Positions 16,640 to 26,633 of a DNA stretch of 64,000 bases are shown here, one piece after another (within the stretch, counting starts at the first letter, position 1; every line of letters begins with the position of its first letter). The notes under the pieces were generated by a model, which worked only from the letters and a program-made list of their open reading frames with translations, searched no databases and was not told where the DNA came from. The DNA comes from an uncultured Alphaproteobacteria bacterium (lineage in GTDB: Bacteria > Pseudomonadota > Alphaproteobacteria > Rhodobacterales > Rhodobacteraceae), in NCBI GenBank assembly GCA_929200255.1, contig CAKMYZ010000001.1, forward strand, positions 62,001 through 126,000, given 5' to 3'. The translations under genes and the position numbers were made by a program.

Positions 16640-17206
16640 TTACTCTGCGGTAGGTGCCCCACAGTTGCCGACCAGTTGCTGGTACTGCTCTGTGATCCAA
16701 CCCAAGGCCTGCTCTGGGTTTTGCTCTTCGATCTGGCCTGTCAGCTGGGCAAAGGCCTCAGCCGCGCGGCTATCGTCGATCATGGCAAACTGCTGGCTGG
16801 CAAAGATCGTGTCGTAGACAAAGAACGCCACGGCGACCAGAAGGATCCCGCGCAGCACACCAAAGAAAAAGCCAAGCGCCTGATCAACTCCGCCAAGGGC
16901 AGAACGCTGGACGACCGATGAAAAGAGCGGGGTAAAGATCGAAACGACCACGAGGGCGACTGCAAAAACGGCGGCGAAGGCTGCAATGATTGCCAGTTCA
17001 CAGCTGTCACCGATGAAATCACCAATGACAGGGATTTGCCGTACGAGCGGTTCAACCTGATCAGCAAAGATAAAGGCCACGATTGTGGCACCGATCCAGC
17101 CCAGGATCGCCATCGTCTCGCGGACAAAGCCGCGGCTATAGGCAAGAACGCCCGACAGCAATACGATGATGGCGACGCCTGCGTCGACGAGTGTGAAACC
17201 TTCCAT
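16640..17206 (-). CDS. cvpA: CvpA family membrane protein
   Basis: The 188-residue protein has four predicted membrane segments (VDAGVAIIVLLSGVLAYSRG, TMAILGWIGATIVAFIFA, CELAIIAAFAAVFAVALVVV, ILLVAVAFFVYDTIF), as in CvpA, which is needed for colicin V production and linked to envelope stress tolerance. Its place between radA and purF is a common arrangement. A strong terminator follows. Confidence 0.88.
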   Translation of the reverse strand: MEGFTLVDAGVAIIVLLSGVLAYSRGFVRETMAILGWIGATIVAFIFADQVEPLVRQIPVIGDFIGDSCELAIIAAFAAVFAVALVVVSIFTPLFSSVVQRSALGGVDQALGFFFGVLRGILLVAVAFFVYDTIFASQQFAMIDDSRAAEAFAQLTGQIEEQNPEQALGWITEQYQQLVGNCGAPTAE

Positions 17207-17227
17207 GGTCCATCTCCTGCTGTGACG

Positions 17228-18592
17228 CTACCTTGCGCCAAAAACTTCTTCTACAAAACCGACAAGGTCGCGGGATTGCCGCAGGCCGATGCCGGACACA
17301 CCGGGCTGTTTACCCTGATGCGGTATGATCGCCGTTGTAAAACCAAGTTTCTGAGCTTCTTTCAATCTATTTTCGGTCTGAACCACAGGACGGAGCGCAC
17401 CGGACAGGCTGATTTCCCCGAAAACCACGGCCTCAGCAGGCAAAGCGGCGTCTTCTCGCGCAGAGACGAGGGCCGCTGCCACGGCCAAGTCTGCACCCGG
17501 CTCTGAGATGCGCAAACCCCCTGCTACGTTGAGGTATACGTCCAATCCAGTGAAAGGGACGCCACAGCGGGATTCGAGTACCGCGAGGATCATAGCAAGC
17601 CTGCCGCCGTCCCATCCGACCACAGATCGGCGCGGTTGACTGTGTGGCGAAGGTGCCACAAGTGCCTGTATCTCGCAAAGCATCGGACGGGACCCTTCGA
17701 TGCCTGCAAAGACGACCGAGCCGGGGACAGGGTCGCCCCGTTCGGACAGAAACAGGGCCGAAGGATTCTTGACTTCGGCCAATCCTCTGCCCGTCATTTC
17801 AAAGACACCGATTTCATCCGCAGGGCCAAAACGGTTCTTGACCGAGCGCAGAATGCGGAACTGATGCCCGCGCTCTCCCTCAAAATACAGCACCGTATCG
17901 ACCATATGTTCGACCACGCGTGGCCCCGCGATAGCACCTTCCTTGGTGACATGCCCCACCATGATCACGGCCATGCCATTACGCTTGGCGAATGTGGTCA
18001 GTTCATGCGCTGACGCGCGGACCTGCGACACGCTGCCCGGCGCGCTATCAACGTTGTCGGCCCACATGGTTTGAATGGAATCGATGATGGCAAGGTCGGG
18101 CTTTTCTGCCTCAAGCGTGGTGAGGATATCGCGCAGGTTTGTTTCAGCCGCGAGCATGACCGGGCTTTTCTCAAGCCCAAGGCGGCGCGCGCGCATTTGA
18201 ACCTGGGCATTCGACTCCTCTCCGGAAATATAGATGACCTTCAGCCCGTTACGGGCAAACCTTGCAGCCGCTTGCAGCAGCAAGGTGGATTTTCCGATAC
18301 CCGGATCCCCCCCCACCAGAAGCGCGGAGGCTTTCACCAGACCGCCGCCCAAAACGCGGTCCAATTCGCCAACACCGGCTTCGGTCCTTGGTGGCTTTGC
18401 TTCTTGGGTCTCAAGGTCAGTGAGCGGTATCGCCTTGCCGCGGACAGCCCCCAGAGATTTGCCCTTGGGACCGCTTGAGAGCGCCTTGGTTTCCGCGATG
18501 GTGTTCCATGCCTGACAGACATCACATTGCCCCGACCATTTGCGAAAGGCGGCACCGCATTCAGAGCAGGAAAAATTCAGATCTTTGGCCAT
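17228..18592 (-). CDS. radA: DNA repair protein RadA
   Basis: RadA (Sms) drives branch migration in recombination. The 454-residue protein starts at the ATG at 18592 (AAGG 5 bases upstream) rather than the GTG at 18598. It carries a C4 zinc finger (CSECGAAF, CDVC), Walker A GGDPGIGKST, the family-specific KNRFG motif, and a Lon-like C-terminal domain ending near VEEVFGAR. Confidence 0.95.
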   Translation of the reverse strand: MAKDLNFSCSECGAAFRKWSGQCDVCQAWNTIAETKALSSGPKGKSLGAVRGKAIPLTDLETQEAKPPRTEAGVGELDRVLGGGLVKASALLVGGDPGIGKSTLLLQAAARFARNGLKVIYISGEESNAQVQMRARRLGLEKSPVMLAAETNLRDILTTLEAEKPDLAIIDSIQTMWADNVDSAPGSVSQVRASAHELTTFAKRNGMAVIMVGHVTKEGAIAGPRVVEHMVDTVLYFEGERGHQFRILRSVKNRFGPADEIGVFEMTGRGLAEVKNPSALFLSERGDPVPGSVVFAGIEGSRPMLCEIQALVAPSPHSQPRRSVVGWDGGRLAMILAVLESRCGVPFTGLDVYLNVAGGLRISEPGADLAVAAALVSAREDAALPAEAVVFGEISLSGALRPVVQTENRLKEAQKLGFTTAIIPHQGKQPGVSGIGLRQSRDLVGFVEEVFGAR

Positions 18593-18672
18593 GTTCACCT
18601 TTTGGCCCGGAAAGTGCAGCGCGGCAAGGGGGCAATGCCGCGCTGCGAGGTGAAAGAGGCCCTACCATGAAG

Positions 18673-19353
18673 CTAGGCAGCGTCGAGTTTCCCGGTTTTG
18701 AACAGCAAGCCCGCTGCGACTGCGCCAATGATCGGAGCCACGATGAAGAGCCACAACTGTGCCAGTGCCGTCCCACCGACAAAGAGCGCGGGACCAATCG
18801 AGCGGGCCGGGTTCACCGAGACGCCAGTGACATTGATACCCACCAGATGGATTGCAACCAGGGCCAGACCGATGGCCAGCCCCGCGAACTGAGCTGGTGC
18901 GCCGGCACCGGTCGCCCCGAGAATGACAACCATAAAGAGGAAGGTTGCAACAACTTCGAACACGAACGCCGCGATCAGGGTGTATTCACCCAGGTAACCC
19001 GCGCCCCAACCATTTTGGCCCAACCCGTTTTCGGCCAATGCATAATCTGCTTTCCCGCTCGCGATGAGGAACAAGACACCGGCGGCAACAATCGCCCCTG
19101 CGACTTGCGCCCCGATATAGCGGACAGCTTCGTTCATCTGCATCCGACCGGCGGCGACGGCCCCGAGAGAAACAGCAGGGTTGATATGGCAACCAGACAC
19201 TGACCCAATGCCGTAAGCCATCGCGATGAGCGCCAGCCCAAATGCAAAACTGATACCAGTAAAGCCAATGTCGCCGCCTGCAATGACCGCAGACCCGCAG
19301 CCCAGCAAGACGAGTGTGAAGGTTCCGATGAACTCGGCGATTTCTTTTTTCAT
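18673..19353 (-). CDS. aqpZ: Aquaporin Z
   Basis: A 226-residue water channel with six membrane segments and both NPA boxes (HINPAVSLG and VNPARSIGPALF). The second-half Arg after NPA and the His/Arg selectivity pattern fit the water-specific AqpZ group rather than GlpF. GGGAG lies 8 bases before the ATG. It appears to be a single-gene unit. Confidence 0.92.
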   Translation of the reverse strand: MKKEIAEFIGTFTLVLLGCGSAVIAGGDIGFTGISFAFGLALIAMAYGIGSVSGCHINPAVSLGAVAAGRMQMNEAVRYIGAQVAGAIVAAGVLFLIASGKADYALAENGLGQNGWGAGYLGEYTLIAAFVFEVVATFLFMVVILGATGAGAPAQFAGLAIGLALVAIHLVGINVTGVSVNPARSIGPALFVGGTALAQLWLFIVAPIIGAVAAGLLFKTGKLDAA

Positions 19354-19430
19354 GGTCGTTCTCCCTTATTATTTGCACCATGAACCCAGTTTACTGGTGT
19401 TATGCCAAGGGGAAAAAGCGACGAGAATTG

Positions 19431-19886
19431 TCAAGTGACAATCGTCTGGGCCTTTGCCCCGGGTGTCAGGGCAGAGATCACGATGGAGGTCAGAATGCAG
19501 GCCGTGAACATGTAAAGGCCCCAGCCGGTTTCAACCTTCCCGATGCCGACGCCTTTGAAAACAACGATATAAAGTGCGATCAGGAAGACATCGGCCATGG
19601 CAAGCTTTCCGATCCACGACAGCACCGGCAAGGTTCTGTCTTTCAGCAGATTGAAGTGCACCAAAGCGAGGCCGATTGTCTTAAGATAGGGGGCAAAAAG
19701 CGCGAACGCCGTGACCAGCAGCGCCAAGGCAACATCACTTTCCCATAAGGCCTGCATGCCGGATATGACGCTGATCTCGCTTAACCCGAAGATAGGCAAC
19801 AGCCCGGCGCGCATCAGCGGTGCGAACCATGCAACCGGAAACAGGACAAGCAAGGCAAGATTGGCGAGGCGCAGGAGGTTGAGCAT
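19431..19886 (-). CDS. Paraquat-inducible protein A (PqiA)-like membrane protein
   Basis: A 151-residue protein with four membrane segments, including the family signature IGKLAMADVFLIALYIVVFKG. PqiA-family proteins are part of, or related to, MCE-type envelope lipid transport. This one is about a third of full E. coli PqiA and corresponds to a single PqiA domain without the zinc-ribbon cysteines. No pqiB or mce gene is nearby. Confidence 0.75.
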   Translation of the reverse strand: MLNLLRLANLALLVLFPVAWFAPLMRAGLLPIFGLSEISVISGMQALWESDVALALLVTAFALFAPYLKTIGLALVHFNLLKDRTLPVLSWIGKLAMADVFLIALYIVVFKGVGIGKVETGWGLYMFTACILTSIVISALTPGAKAQTIVT

Positions 19887-19942
19887 GAATTCCCCGATTT
19901 ATGTCTGAGCGTCAGATATGCGCAGGGCCGCGGGAAACAAGT

Positions 19943-20980
19943 CTATTTGCCAAAGGTCTTACGATTATAACGCCCGCCCAGTTGCGTCAGCACCTCATAT
20001 CCGAGGGTGTTTGCGCTCCGGGCAAGATCATCCAGTGACTGTTGTGGTCCGATCAGGGTCAGCTTGGTTGGCGTGTCGGGCAAATCGGTCACATCGACCG
20101 TCAGCAGGTCCATCGAAACACGGCCCACTAGCGGGCAAACGATGTCACCATGATACAATTTTGCCCGGTCCGACAGAATGCGCATGATCCCATCGGCATA
20201 ACCGCCGGACACAGTTGCAATCCGTGACGGGCGCGAGGCCTGCCAAGCATTGCCATAACCCACCACCTCACCCTCGGCCACATCGCGCACCTGGATCACC
20301 GGCAGGTCCAGTTCGATCACTGGCGTGGCCTTTTCAAACGGGAACCCACCATACATGCCGATGCCCGGGCGGGTCAGGTCAAAATGATATTCTGGTCCCA
20401 ACAGGATGCCACCCGTAGCCGCCAGTGAGCGTGGCGCGGTGATCCCGTCGGTCATCTTCTTGAATTGTTCAAGCTGATAGGGGTTCATCGGATGATCGGG
20501 CTCATCCGCGCAAGCCAGATGAGACATCACCAGACGTGGTTTCTGCGCCAGCGCCAGTTCCGCCACCGCCGCCCATTCCTGCAACTCCAACCCCAAACGG
20601 TTCATGCCCGTATCAAGCTGAATGCCAAATGGATGATCAGGAAGCGTTTCCAGATGGTAGGTCAACTGCTCAACCGAATTGAGCATGGGGGTGAGACCCA
20701 GTTCGCGGATCAGATCGGTGTCGCCCTTCATATGGCCTGAAAACACGCTGATCTCAGGCTTTGGGCCCAGTTCCTCGCGGACGGCCACGGCTTCTTCGGG
20801 GACAGCGACGAAAAACTGCCGCACCCCGGCCTTGAACAGGGCCTTGGCAACATTTGCAGCACCCAACCCATAGCCATTCGCCTTGACGACCGCTGCGGTC
20901 TTGCACTGTGTCATTGCATCCAGCGTGCGCCAATTGGCGACGAGGGCATCAAGGTCGATGATCAGGCGTCCGGTGCTCAT
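19943..20980 (-). CDS. alr: Alanine racemase
   Basis: Alr converts L- to D-alanine for peptidoglycan, using PLP. I start at the ATG at 20980 ([13 protein letters not shown]), giving 345 residues, because the 12 extra residues from 21016 are unlike the family. The PLP lysine is in [13 protein letters not shown], and the C-terminal catalytic Tyr region is VSGGYADG to [15 protein letters not shown]. It follows dnaB at a distance on the same strand and is separated from it by the rightward hydroxylase gene. Confidence 0.93.
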   Translation of the reverse strand: MSTGRLIIDLDALVANWRTLDAMTQCKTAAVVKANGYGLGAANVAKALFKAGVRQFFVAVPEEAVAVREELGPKPEISVFSGHMKGDTDLIRELGLTPMLNSVEQLTYHLETLPDHPFGIQLDTGMNRLGLELQEWAAVAELALAQKPRLVMSHLACADEPDHPMNPYQLEQFKKMTDGITAPRSLAATGGILLGPEYHFDLTRPGIGMYGGFPFEKATPVIELDLPVIQVRDVAEGEVVGYGNAWQASRPSRIATVSGGYADGIMRILSDRAKLYHGDIVCPLVGRVSMDLLTVDVTDLPDTPTKLTLIGPQQSLDDLARSANTLGYEVLTQLGGRYNRKTFGK

Positions 20981-21109
20981 GCCCCGTCTTTTGGCAGGGG
21001 TGCGCGGAGGGGGCAAGGGATTTGCGCGAGATTGGGGGCGGGTATCGTCCGCTATTCTCTTGTCAAAGTTCTAGGGCTATGATGCCGCAACAGGATCGTG
21101 AGGTGCATT

Positions 21110-22261
21110 GTGGGCATTTTGAAGAAAGTTATCGCTCAGTTGGAAACCCCCCGCGGTGAGCGGCCATTGGGCAGCGGCTGGCTGTCTGGCGCGCTGGCGC
21201 TGCTGGCCTCATTGGCCGGATTGCTGATTGTGTTGCTGCGGTGGTTCCCTGAAACGCTATCCTATCCAGAGATCGCGTTCATTCAGGACAGCGGTGTTGT
21301 GACAGTGTTTCTGCGCTTCACGCTTTTGGCCGGCTACGCGTTGTCGCTGCTCAGCCTGATCCTGAGCACGCGCAAATCGCTGGGATGGACGGCTTTGGCG
21401 GTCTCTGTCGTTGCCTCACTGATGGCCACAACACAGCCGCAAATCGGGTCGGAAGCCCCGCAGAGTTATTACTTTGGCCTTGATTACTTTATCATCAACG
21501 TGCTGGTCGTCGGTTTTCTATTTGTGCCGCTTGAACGCTTCTTTCCCGCCCGCGCCGAACAAACTGTGTTCCGGCAGGAGTGGCAGGAAGATATGTTCTA
21601 TTACCTTGTCAGCTCCATGCTGGTGCAGGTTCTGGGCTTTATCACGCTGGCCCCATCGAACTATGTAAACGCGCAAATTCCGCTGGATGATCTGCGCATC
21701 TACATCATCACGCTGCCTTTCTTTGTGCAAGTGATCATCATCATGATGGCCACGGATTTTGTGCAGTATTGGGTGCATCGTGCATTCCACACCTATCCGG
21801 TGCTCTGGCGCTTCCATTCGATCCACCACTCGACCAAAAAGATGGACTGGCTGGCCGGTGCGCGGATGCATTTCGTTGAAATCGCCGTGCTCCGCAGCCT
21901 GACAGCGGTGCCGATGTTCACCCTGGGGTTCAAGCCAGAGGCCATTCAGGCTTATCTGCTGATCGTTTACTTCTACTCCAGCTTTATCCACGCCAACATT
22001 GGCTGGAAACTAGGGTTTCTGGAGCGGTTCTTTGTGACACCACGCTTTCACCACTGGCATCACGGGTCAGACAGGGCGGCGATCGATATCAACTATGCCA
22101 GCCACTTCCCGATCTATGACCGGCTCTTTGGCACGCATCATTTACCTGAAAAAGAGTGGCCCGAGGCCTATGGCGTCGTCGGGGACACGGTGCCCAAAGG
22201 GTACTGGCGACAGTTCGTGCATCCGTTTTTGAAGGACAAACCGAAAGAACCGGCAGAGTAG
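21110..22261 (+). CDS. Fatty acid hydroxylase/sterol desaturase family membrane protein
   Basis: A diiron membrane hydroxylase with His clusters HRAFH, HSIHHS and HHWHHG. About five membrane segments precede and flank them. I prefer the GTG at 21110 (AGG 6 bases upstream), giving 383 residues, over the GTG at 21098, whose purine box is only two bases away. The family oxidises lipids such as sterols, fatty acids, carotenoids or ornithine lipids, and the substrate here is unknown. It is transcribed convergently with dnaB. Confidence 0.82.
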   Translation: MGILKKVIAQLETPRGERPLGSGWLSGALALLASLAGLLIVLLRWFPETLSYPEIAFIQDSGVVTVFLRFTLLAGYALSLLSLILSTRKSLGWTALAVSVVASLMATTQPQIGSEAPQSYYFGLDYFIINVLVVGFLFVPLERFFPARAEQTVFRQEWQEDMFYYLVSSMLVQVLGFITLAPSNYVNAQIPLDDLRIYIITLPFFVQVIIIMMATDFVQYWVHRAFHTYPVLWRFHSIHHSTKKMDWLAGARMHFVEIAVLRSLTAVPMFTLGFKPEAIQAYLLIVYFYSSFIHANIGWKLGFLERFFVTPRFHHWHHGSDRAAIDINYASHFPIYDRLFGTHHLPEKEWPEAYGVVGDTVPKGYWRQFVHPFLKDKPKEPAE

Positions 22262-22280
22262 GGCGTTTAGGGACCTGACC

Positions 22281-23768
22281 CTAGAACGACTGATCCTCAC
22301 CCTGCTGCCACGGCTTCACCAGATTGCCAAAGCGGGTGAACTCGGCAGTGAAGGACAGCTCAACCGTGCCAATGGGACCATGGCGCTGTTTACCCACAAT
22401 GACCTCGGCCTTGCCATGCAGCGATGACATCTTTTCCTGCCAGGCGGCCATGGCCTCCATGTTGTGGTCCTCGGGCTTTTCACGTTCGACGTAATATTCG
22501 CCACGGTAGACAAACATGACGACATCGGCGTCCTGCTCGATCGAGCCGGATTCGCGCAGGTCCGACAGTTGCGGACGCTTGTCTTCGCGGTTTTCCACCT
22601 GACGCGATAGCTGTGACAATGCGATAACGGGGATATTCAGTTCCTTGGCGATGGCCTTCAGGCCCATCGAAATTTCGCCGATTTCCTGCACCCGGTTTTC
22701 AGACGTGCCACGCACCAGTTGCAGATAGTCGACAATCAGCAGGTCCAGCCCATGTGTGCGTTTCAAACGACGAGCGCGGGCAGCCAGTTGCGAGATTGGG
22801 ATCGCCGCGGTGTCATCAATATAAAGCGGGCAGGATTCCAATTGTTTGGCAGCATCAACAAACCGGCGGAACTCAGCTTCCGTCATGTCACCTTGGCGGA
22901 TTTTATGCGACGAAATCTCGGACGCTTCAGCAAGGATACGGCCGGCCAGTTGTTCCGCGCTCATCTCAAGCGAAAAGAACCCCACAACACCGCCGTCGAC
23001 GGCGCCCTCGCTCCCGTCTTGCAAGGTGCCCTTCTTGTAGGATTTGGCGATGTTATAGGCGATATTGGTGGCAAGTGACGTTTTGCCCATCGATGGGCGC
23101 CCCGCCAAAATCAGAAGGTCAGATTTGTGCAGGCCACCCAGTTTGCGATCCAGATCGGCCAGATCCGTGGCGATACCGGCCAAACCACCTTCGCGCTGAT
23201 AGGCAGAGTTGGCGACATTCACCGCCTCTGTCACCGCCGCCAAAAACGACTGGAACCCCTGTTCCGACACGCCTTGTTCGGCCAGCGAGTAAAGCGCCTG
23301 TTCTGCTTCAACGATCTGTGCTTTGGGTTCGTGCTCCACGTCCACCTTGGCGGCTTTGTCGGTAATTTCGCGGCCCAACTGGATCAGTTGGCGCCGCGTC
23401 GCCAGATCATAGATCATTTCCGCATAGTCGCGTGCGGCAAAGGCAGAAATCGCCGCGCCCGCAAGGCGGGCAAGATAGGGCGGGCCACCCAGTTCTTTCA
23501 GGCCTTCGTCTTCTTCCATGAAGGTTTTGATCGTCACGGGGCTGGCCAACATATTGCGACCAATCCGTGAGGCTGCGGTTTCAAAGATCCGCGCATGAAC
23601 GGGGTCGTAGAAATGCTTTGGCCCGATGATCGAGGCGACGCGGTCAAACACATCGTTATTGGTCAGAATAGCACCTAAAAGCTGCTGCTCCGCCTCGATA
23701 GAATGGGGCATCAGATCAGCAGCGGTTTCTTCGACACCTGTTGCGTTAAATGCTGCAATCTCGTTCAT
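22281..23768 (-). CDS. dnaB: Replicative DNA helicase DnaB
   Basis: The 495-residue helicase has the N-terminal DnaB fold ([19 protein letters not shown]), the RecA-like core with Walker A [38 protein letters not shown] and the DnaB-specific [29 protein letters not shown] block split across residues 380-430. No intein is present. GAGGG lies upstream of the ATG. Confidence 0.97.
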   Translation of the reverse strand: [495 protein letters not shown]

Positions 23769-23985
23769 GGTCTACCCTCTTGATCCCTCACGTTCTCCTA
23801 TCAGTAGCCCCGCAGCACTGACCATCTGGAAATGATCGGGGATATCTGGCGGGATAACTCTGTGGACAACAGGCGACAGGGTTTAACCCTACCGCAATTA
23901 GTGGCTGCGCGCAAAGAAAACACCATATAGGTGTGGCGCTTGCGATTCTTTGCACGCAATCTGCCTAACGCGGTGGATAAGTATT

Positions 23986-24654
23986 TTAGGCGGGCGTCCA
24001 GTCCGCAGGGTCATTGAGGTAGGCCTCAACCGCCTCCAATGTCGCTACATCATAGGCGCCACGCGCTTTGGCTTCGGCCAGCACGTCCCACCAGGTGCAC
24101 AGCGAAATCAACTGAACACCGTGGTCGCCCAAGGTCTTTTCGACACCGTCAAAAATGCCATAGTAAAAGATGACGGCCGTCGCGCTGCATGTCGCACCGG
24201 TTTCACGGATCGCATCCACAAAAGACAGCTTTGACCCACCATCGGTTGTCAGGTCTTCGACCAGAACAACGCGCTGCCCTTCGGTCATCTCACCTTCAAT
24301 ACGGGCATTGCGGCCATAACCTTTGGGTTTCTTACGAACGTATGTCATCGGCAGTGCCATCCGCTCGGCCACCATCGCCCCAAAGGGGATGCCTGCGGTT
24401 TCTCCACCCGCGACATTGTCAAAGGCTTCAAATCCAGCCTCGCGCATGATCGTGACCGTCAGGAAGTCCATCACAACCGCCCGGACGCGCGGGAAAGAGA
24501 TCAGTTTGCGACAATCCACATATGTCGGCGCTTGCTTGCCAGAGGCCAGCGTGAACGGCTCTTTCGCGTTGAAGTTCACCGCGCCAATTTCGATCAACAT
24601 ACCGGCGGTCAGCCGCGCGATTTCTTCTTTTGCCGGGAAAGAGGTGGGGATCAT
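23986..24654 (-). CDS. pyrE: Orotate phosphoribosyltransferase
   Basis: PyrE joins orotate and PRPP to form OMP in pyrimidine synthesis. The start is the ATG at 24654 ([16 protein letters not shown]), giving 222 residues; the extra 32 upstream residues overlap pyrC and are not conserved-looking. The PRPP motif is [13 protein letters not shown], and [12 protein letters not shown] is the flexible catalytic loop. It follows pyrC closely, so the two form an operon. Confidence 0.95.
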   Translation of the reverse strand: MIPTSFPAKEEIARLTAGMLIEIGAVNFNAKEPFTLASGKQAPTYVDCRKLISFPRVRAVVMDFLTVTIMREAGFEAFDNVAGGETAGIPFGAMVAERMALPMTYVRKKPKGYGRNARIEGEMTEGQRVVLVEDLTTDGGSKLSFVDAIRETGATCSATAVIFYYGIFDGVEKTLGDHGVQLISLCTWWDVLAEAKARGAYDVATLEAVEAYLNDPADWTPA

Positions 24655-24709
24655 GAGAGTGTCCTGTCTTCTTTTGTTCGTAAGTATCTCTGCCGGGGCT
24701 CCGATACCC

Positions 24710-25762
24710 TCAGCAGGTGACACGCCAGTGAAGATCGAAACCAGGATCAAACACCGTCACCGGTCCGTCGGCGGTCTCGATTTGTGTGGGGTAGCTGACG
24801 GGATCACCTTTGGTCAGCGTCATCGTCTGTTCACTCACCGTCAGCCCATAGAACTTGGGCCCATTGCGCGAGGCGAAATCTTCCAATTTGCTGATGCGTG
24901 CTGCGGCGTCAAATACTTCGGCCAGGCAGGACATCGTATTTGTTGCGGTGAAAATACCCGCGCAGCCACAGGCTTGCAGCTTCAGCGGGTCAAGATGCGG
25001 TGCGCTGTCGGTCCCCAAAAAGAACCGTTTGTCGCCGGACACCGCCGCCTGCACCAGTGCCACACGATGCGTATCGCGTTTGGCCACCGGCAGGCAGTAG
25101 TAATGCGGTTTTATCCCGCCGGCCAGAACATGATTGCGGTTGATGATGAGGTGATGGGTGGTGATGGTCGCGGCAAGGTTTTTGACACTGTCGCGCACAT
25201 AGTCGACGGCATCCTGCGTCGTCACATGCTCCATCACGACCTTAAGATCCGGCACCTTCTTGCGCAGGGGCTTGAGGATCTTGTCGATAAACACGGCCTC
25301 GCGGTCAAAGATGTCCACGGCACTGTCGGTCACTTCACCGTGCACACACAGCGGCATGCCGATTTCGGCCATGACGTCCAGAACGGGGCGCACCTTCTCA
25401 AAATCGCGCACGCCCGAGGCAGAGTTGGTTGTCGCCCCAGCCGGATAGAGTTTTACCGCCGTGGCAATTCCGGCTTCATGCGCGTGGCGCACGTCTGCGG
25501 GATCTGTTTCTTCGGTCAGGTAGAGCGTCATCAGTGGGGTGAACTCATCGCCCTCTGGCAGGGCATCCATGATCCGCCCGCGATAGGCGCGGGCCTGTTC
25601 GGCGGTGACCACAGGCGGGACAAGGTTGGGCATGATGATTGCACGCCCGAAATGGCGCGTGGTTTCGGGCAACACTGCCTGCAACATCTCACCGTCACGC
25701 AGGTGCAGATGCCAGTCGTCAGGGCGGGGGATGGTTAGGCTTGTTACATGTGTATCGGGCAT
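24710..25762 (-). CDS. pyrC: Dihydroorotase
   Basis: This 350-residue class II dihydroorotase cyclises carbamoyl-aspartate. It has the metal-binding [10 protein letters not shown], the carboxylated Lys in [29 protein letters not shown] and FLGTDSAPH with the catalytic Asp. It is followed by pyrE at 24654, 56 bases after the stop. Confidence 0.96.
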   Translation of the reverse strand: MPDTHVTSLTIPRPDDWHLHLRDGEMLQAVLPETTRHFGRAIIMPNLVPPVVTAEQARAYRGRIMDALPEGDEFTPLMTLYLTEETDPADVRHAHEAGIATAVKLYPAGATTNSASGVRDFEKVRPVLDVMAEIGMPLCVHGEVTDSAVDIFDREAVFIDKILKPLRKKVPDLKVVMEHVTTQDAVDYVRDSVKNLAATITTHHLIINRNHVLAGGIKPHYYCLPVAKRDTHRVALVQAAVSGDKRFFLGTDSAPHLDPLKLQACGCAGIFTATNTMSCLAEVFDAAARISKLEDFASRNGPKFYGLTVSEQTMTLTKGDPVSYPTQIETADGPVTVFDPGFDLHWRVTC

Positions 25763-25876
25763 GTTTCCCGATTACACCGTCATGCGCGCGGATGCCATAG
25801 CTCATGTGATAGCACTTGCAGGTCGCGCGCTGATTTCGGATAGTCTGCCAACTGGGATCATAAGGAGAGTTTGCCG

Positions 25877-26161
25877 ATGCTAGGGTTTCTGATTGCCGCC
25901 GCTGCGGGGTTTCTGACACCACAGATTGAAAGTGCCGTGACCAAACCTCTTGTGAGCGCGCTCGAAAAGCGTATCCCGGTCACGCCGAATGAAACCCGCG
26001 CAATCGCCTTTATGGTGGCGCTTCTTGGGGCTGCGGTGCTTTGTGCACTGGTGGACAGCGGGTCTGTCTTTGGTGTGATCATTGGCGCAATCCTGGGCTA
26101 TTTTGGTTTACGCATCTTCAATGCGGTCAAGGCAGAGATCGAGGGGCGCACGGGCGACTAA
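25877..26161 (+). CDS. Small two-helix membrane protein
   Basis: A 94-residue protein has an N-terminal helix (MLGFLIAAAAGFLTP) and a C-terminal pair of hydrophobic stretches (AIAFMVALLGAAVLCALVDS, VFGVIIGAILGYFGLRIF). The ATG at 25877 has AAGGAG 9 bases upstream. It has a Rhodobacterales hypothetical character, and I recognise no family. A strongly folded segment follows the stop directly. Confidence 0.7.
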   Translation: MLGFLIAAAAGFLTPQIESAVTKPLVSALEKRIPVTPNETRAIAFMVALLGAAVLCALVDSGSVFGVIIGAILGYFGLRIFNAVKAEIEGRTGD

Positions 26162-26257
26162 AGCATTTCCAGTATACACTGGTCGGCTTTCACTGCCTTT
26201 CGCCTTTTGCTCAAACGCAAAAGCCGATACTTTACTGCGGTAGAAACTGGAAACGCT
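26162..26257. ncRNA. Nested inverted repeats, candidate structured RNA
   Basis: The ends pair as an 11-bp arm with one mismatch (AGCATTTCCAG at 26162-26172 with CTGGAAACGCT at 26247-26257). Inside are CCAGT/ACTGG (26169-26182), TCGGCTTT (26183-26190) with AAAGCCGA (26219-26226), and CTTTTGC/GCAAAAG around a 6-base loop. The alternatives overlap, as in a switch or a multi-branched fold. It begins right at the stop of the small membrane protein and lies about 120 bases before the DUF1127 gene. It could be a 3' UTR RNA, a leader or a palindromic repeat. Confidence 0.4.
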
Positions 26258-26380
26258 ATAAATACGGTGCGGCGGGCTATGCAGCGCGTGCAATGCGGCA
26301 ATGCAGCATTGGCGGTTCCCATAGCTGTTGGGGCGTCTATACAGGCGTCAACAACACCCCATCGCATCAGGAATACGCAC

Positions 26381-26602
26381 ATGGCCTTCTACACCAACAC
26401 ACTCACGTCCCGCCCTGCAACAGCCGGCCCAATGGCCTTCTTTGGCGCGGTTGCCACCTTCGTTGAAAATCTGACCGACGCACGCTGCCGCTCTGTCGAA
26501 GTGGAGCGTATGCAGCACCTGTCTGACCGCGAGCTGTCCAAGATGGGTGTGTCCCGCGAAAGCATCGTGCGCTGTGTCTACGGTGACATCTATAACTGCT
26601 AG
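26381..26602 (+). CDS. DUF1127 small basic-domain protein
   Basis: The 73-residue product ends in a DUF1127 domain (MQHLSDRELSKMGVSRESIVRCVYGDIY), a short Arg/Lys-containing motif found in many stress-related small proteins of Alphaproteobacteria. In Rhodobacter sphaeroides the DUF1127 protein CcaF1 influences maturation and turnover of sRNAs and mRNAs, so an RNA-linked role is possible. Weak AGGA precedes the ATG. It converges with gcdH. Confidence 0.8.
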   Translation: MAFYTNTLTSRPATAGPMAFFGAVATFVENLTDARCRSVEVERMQHLSDRELSKMGVSRESIVRCVYGDIYNC

Positions 26603-26611
26603 ACCAATGCG

Positions 26612-26633
26612 AGGCGCTCTAAAAGAACGCCTG
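26612..26633. terminator. Hairpin between DUF1127 gene and gcdH
   Basis: AGGCG (26612-26616) and CGCCT (26628-26632) form a short stem around CTCTAAAAGAA and overlap the gcdH stop codon. It is a weak candidate for a two-way terminator. Confidence 0.3.
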
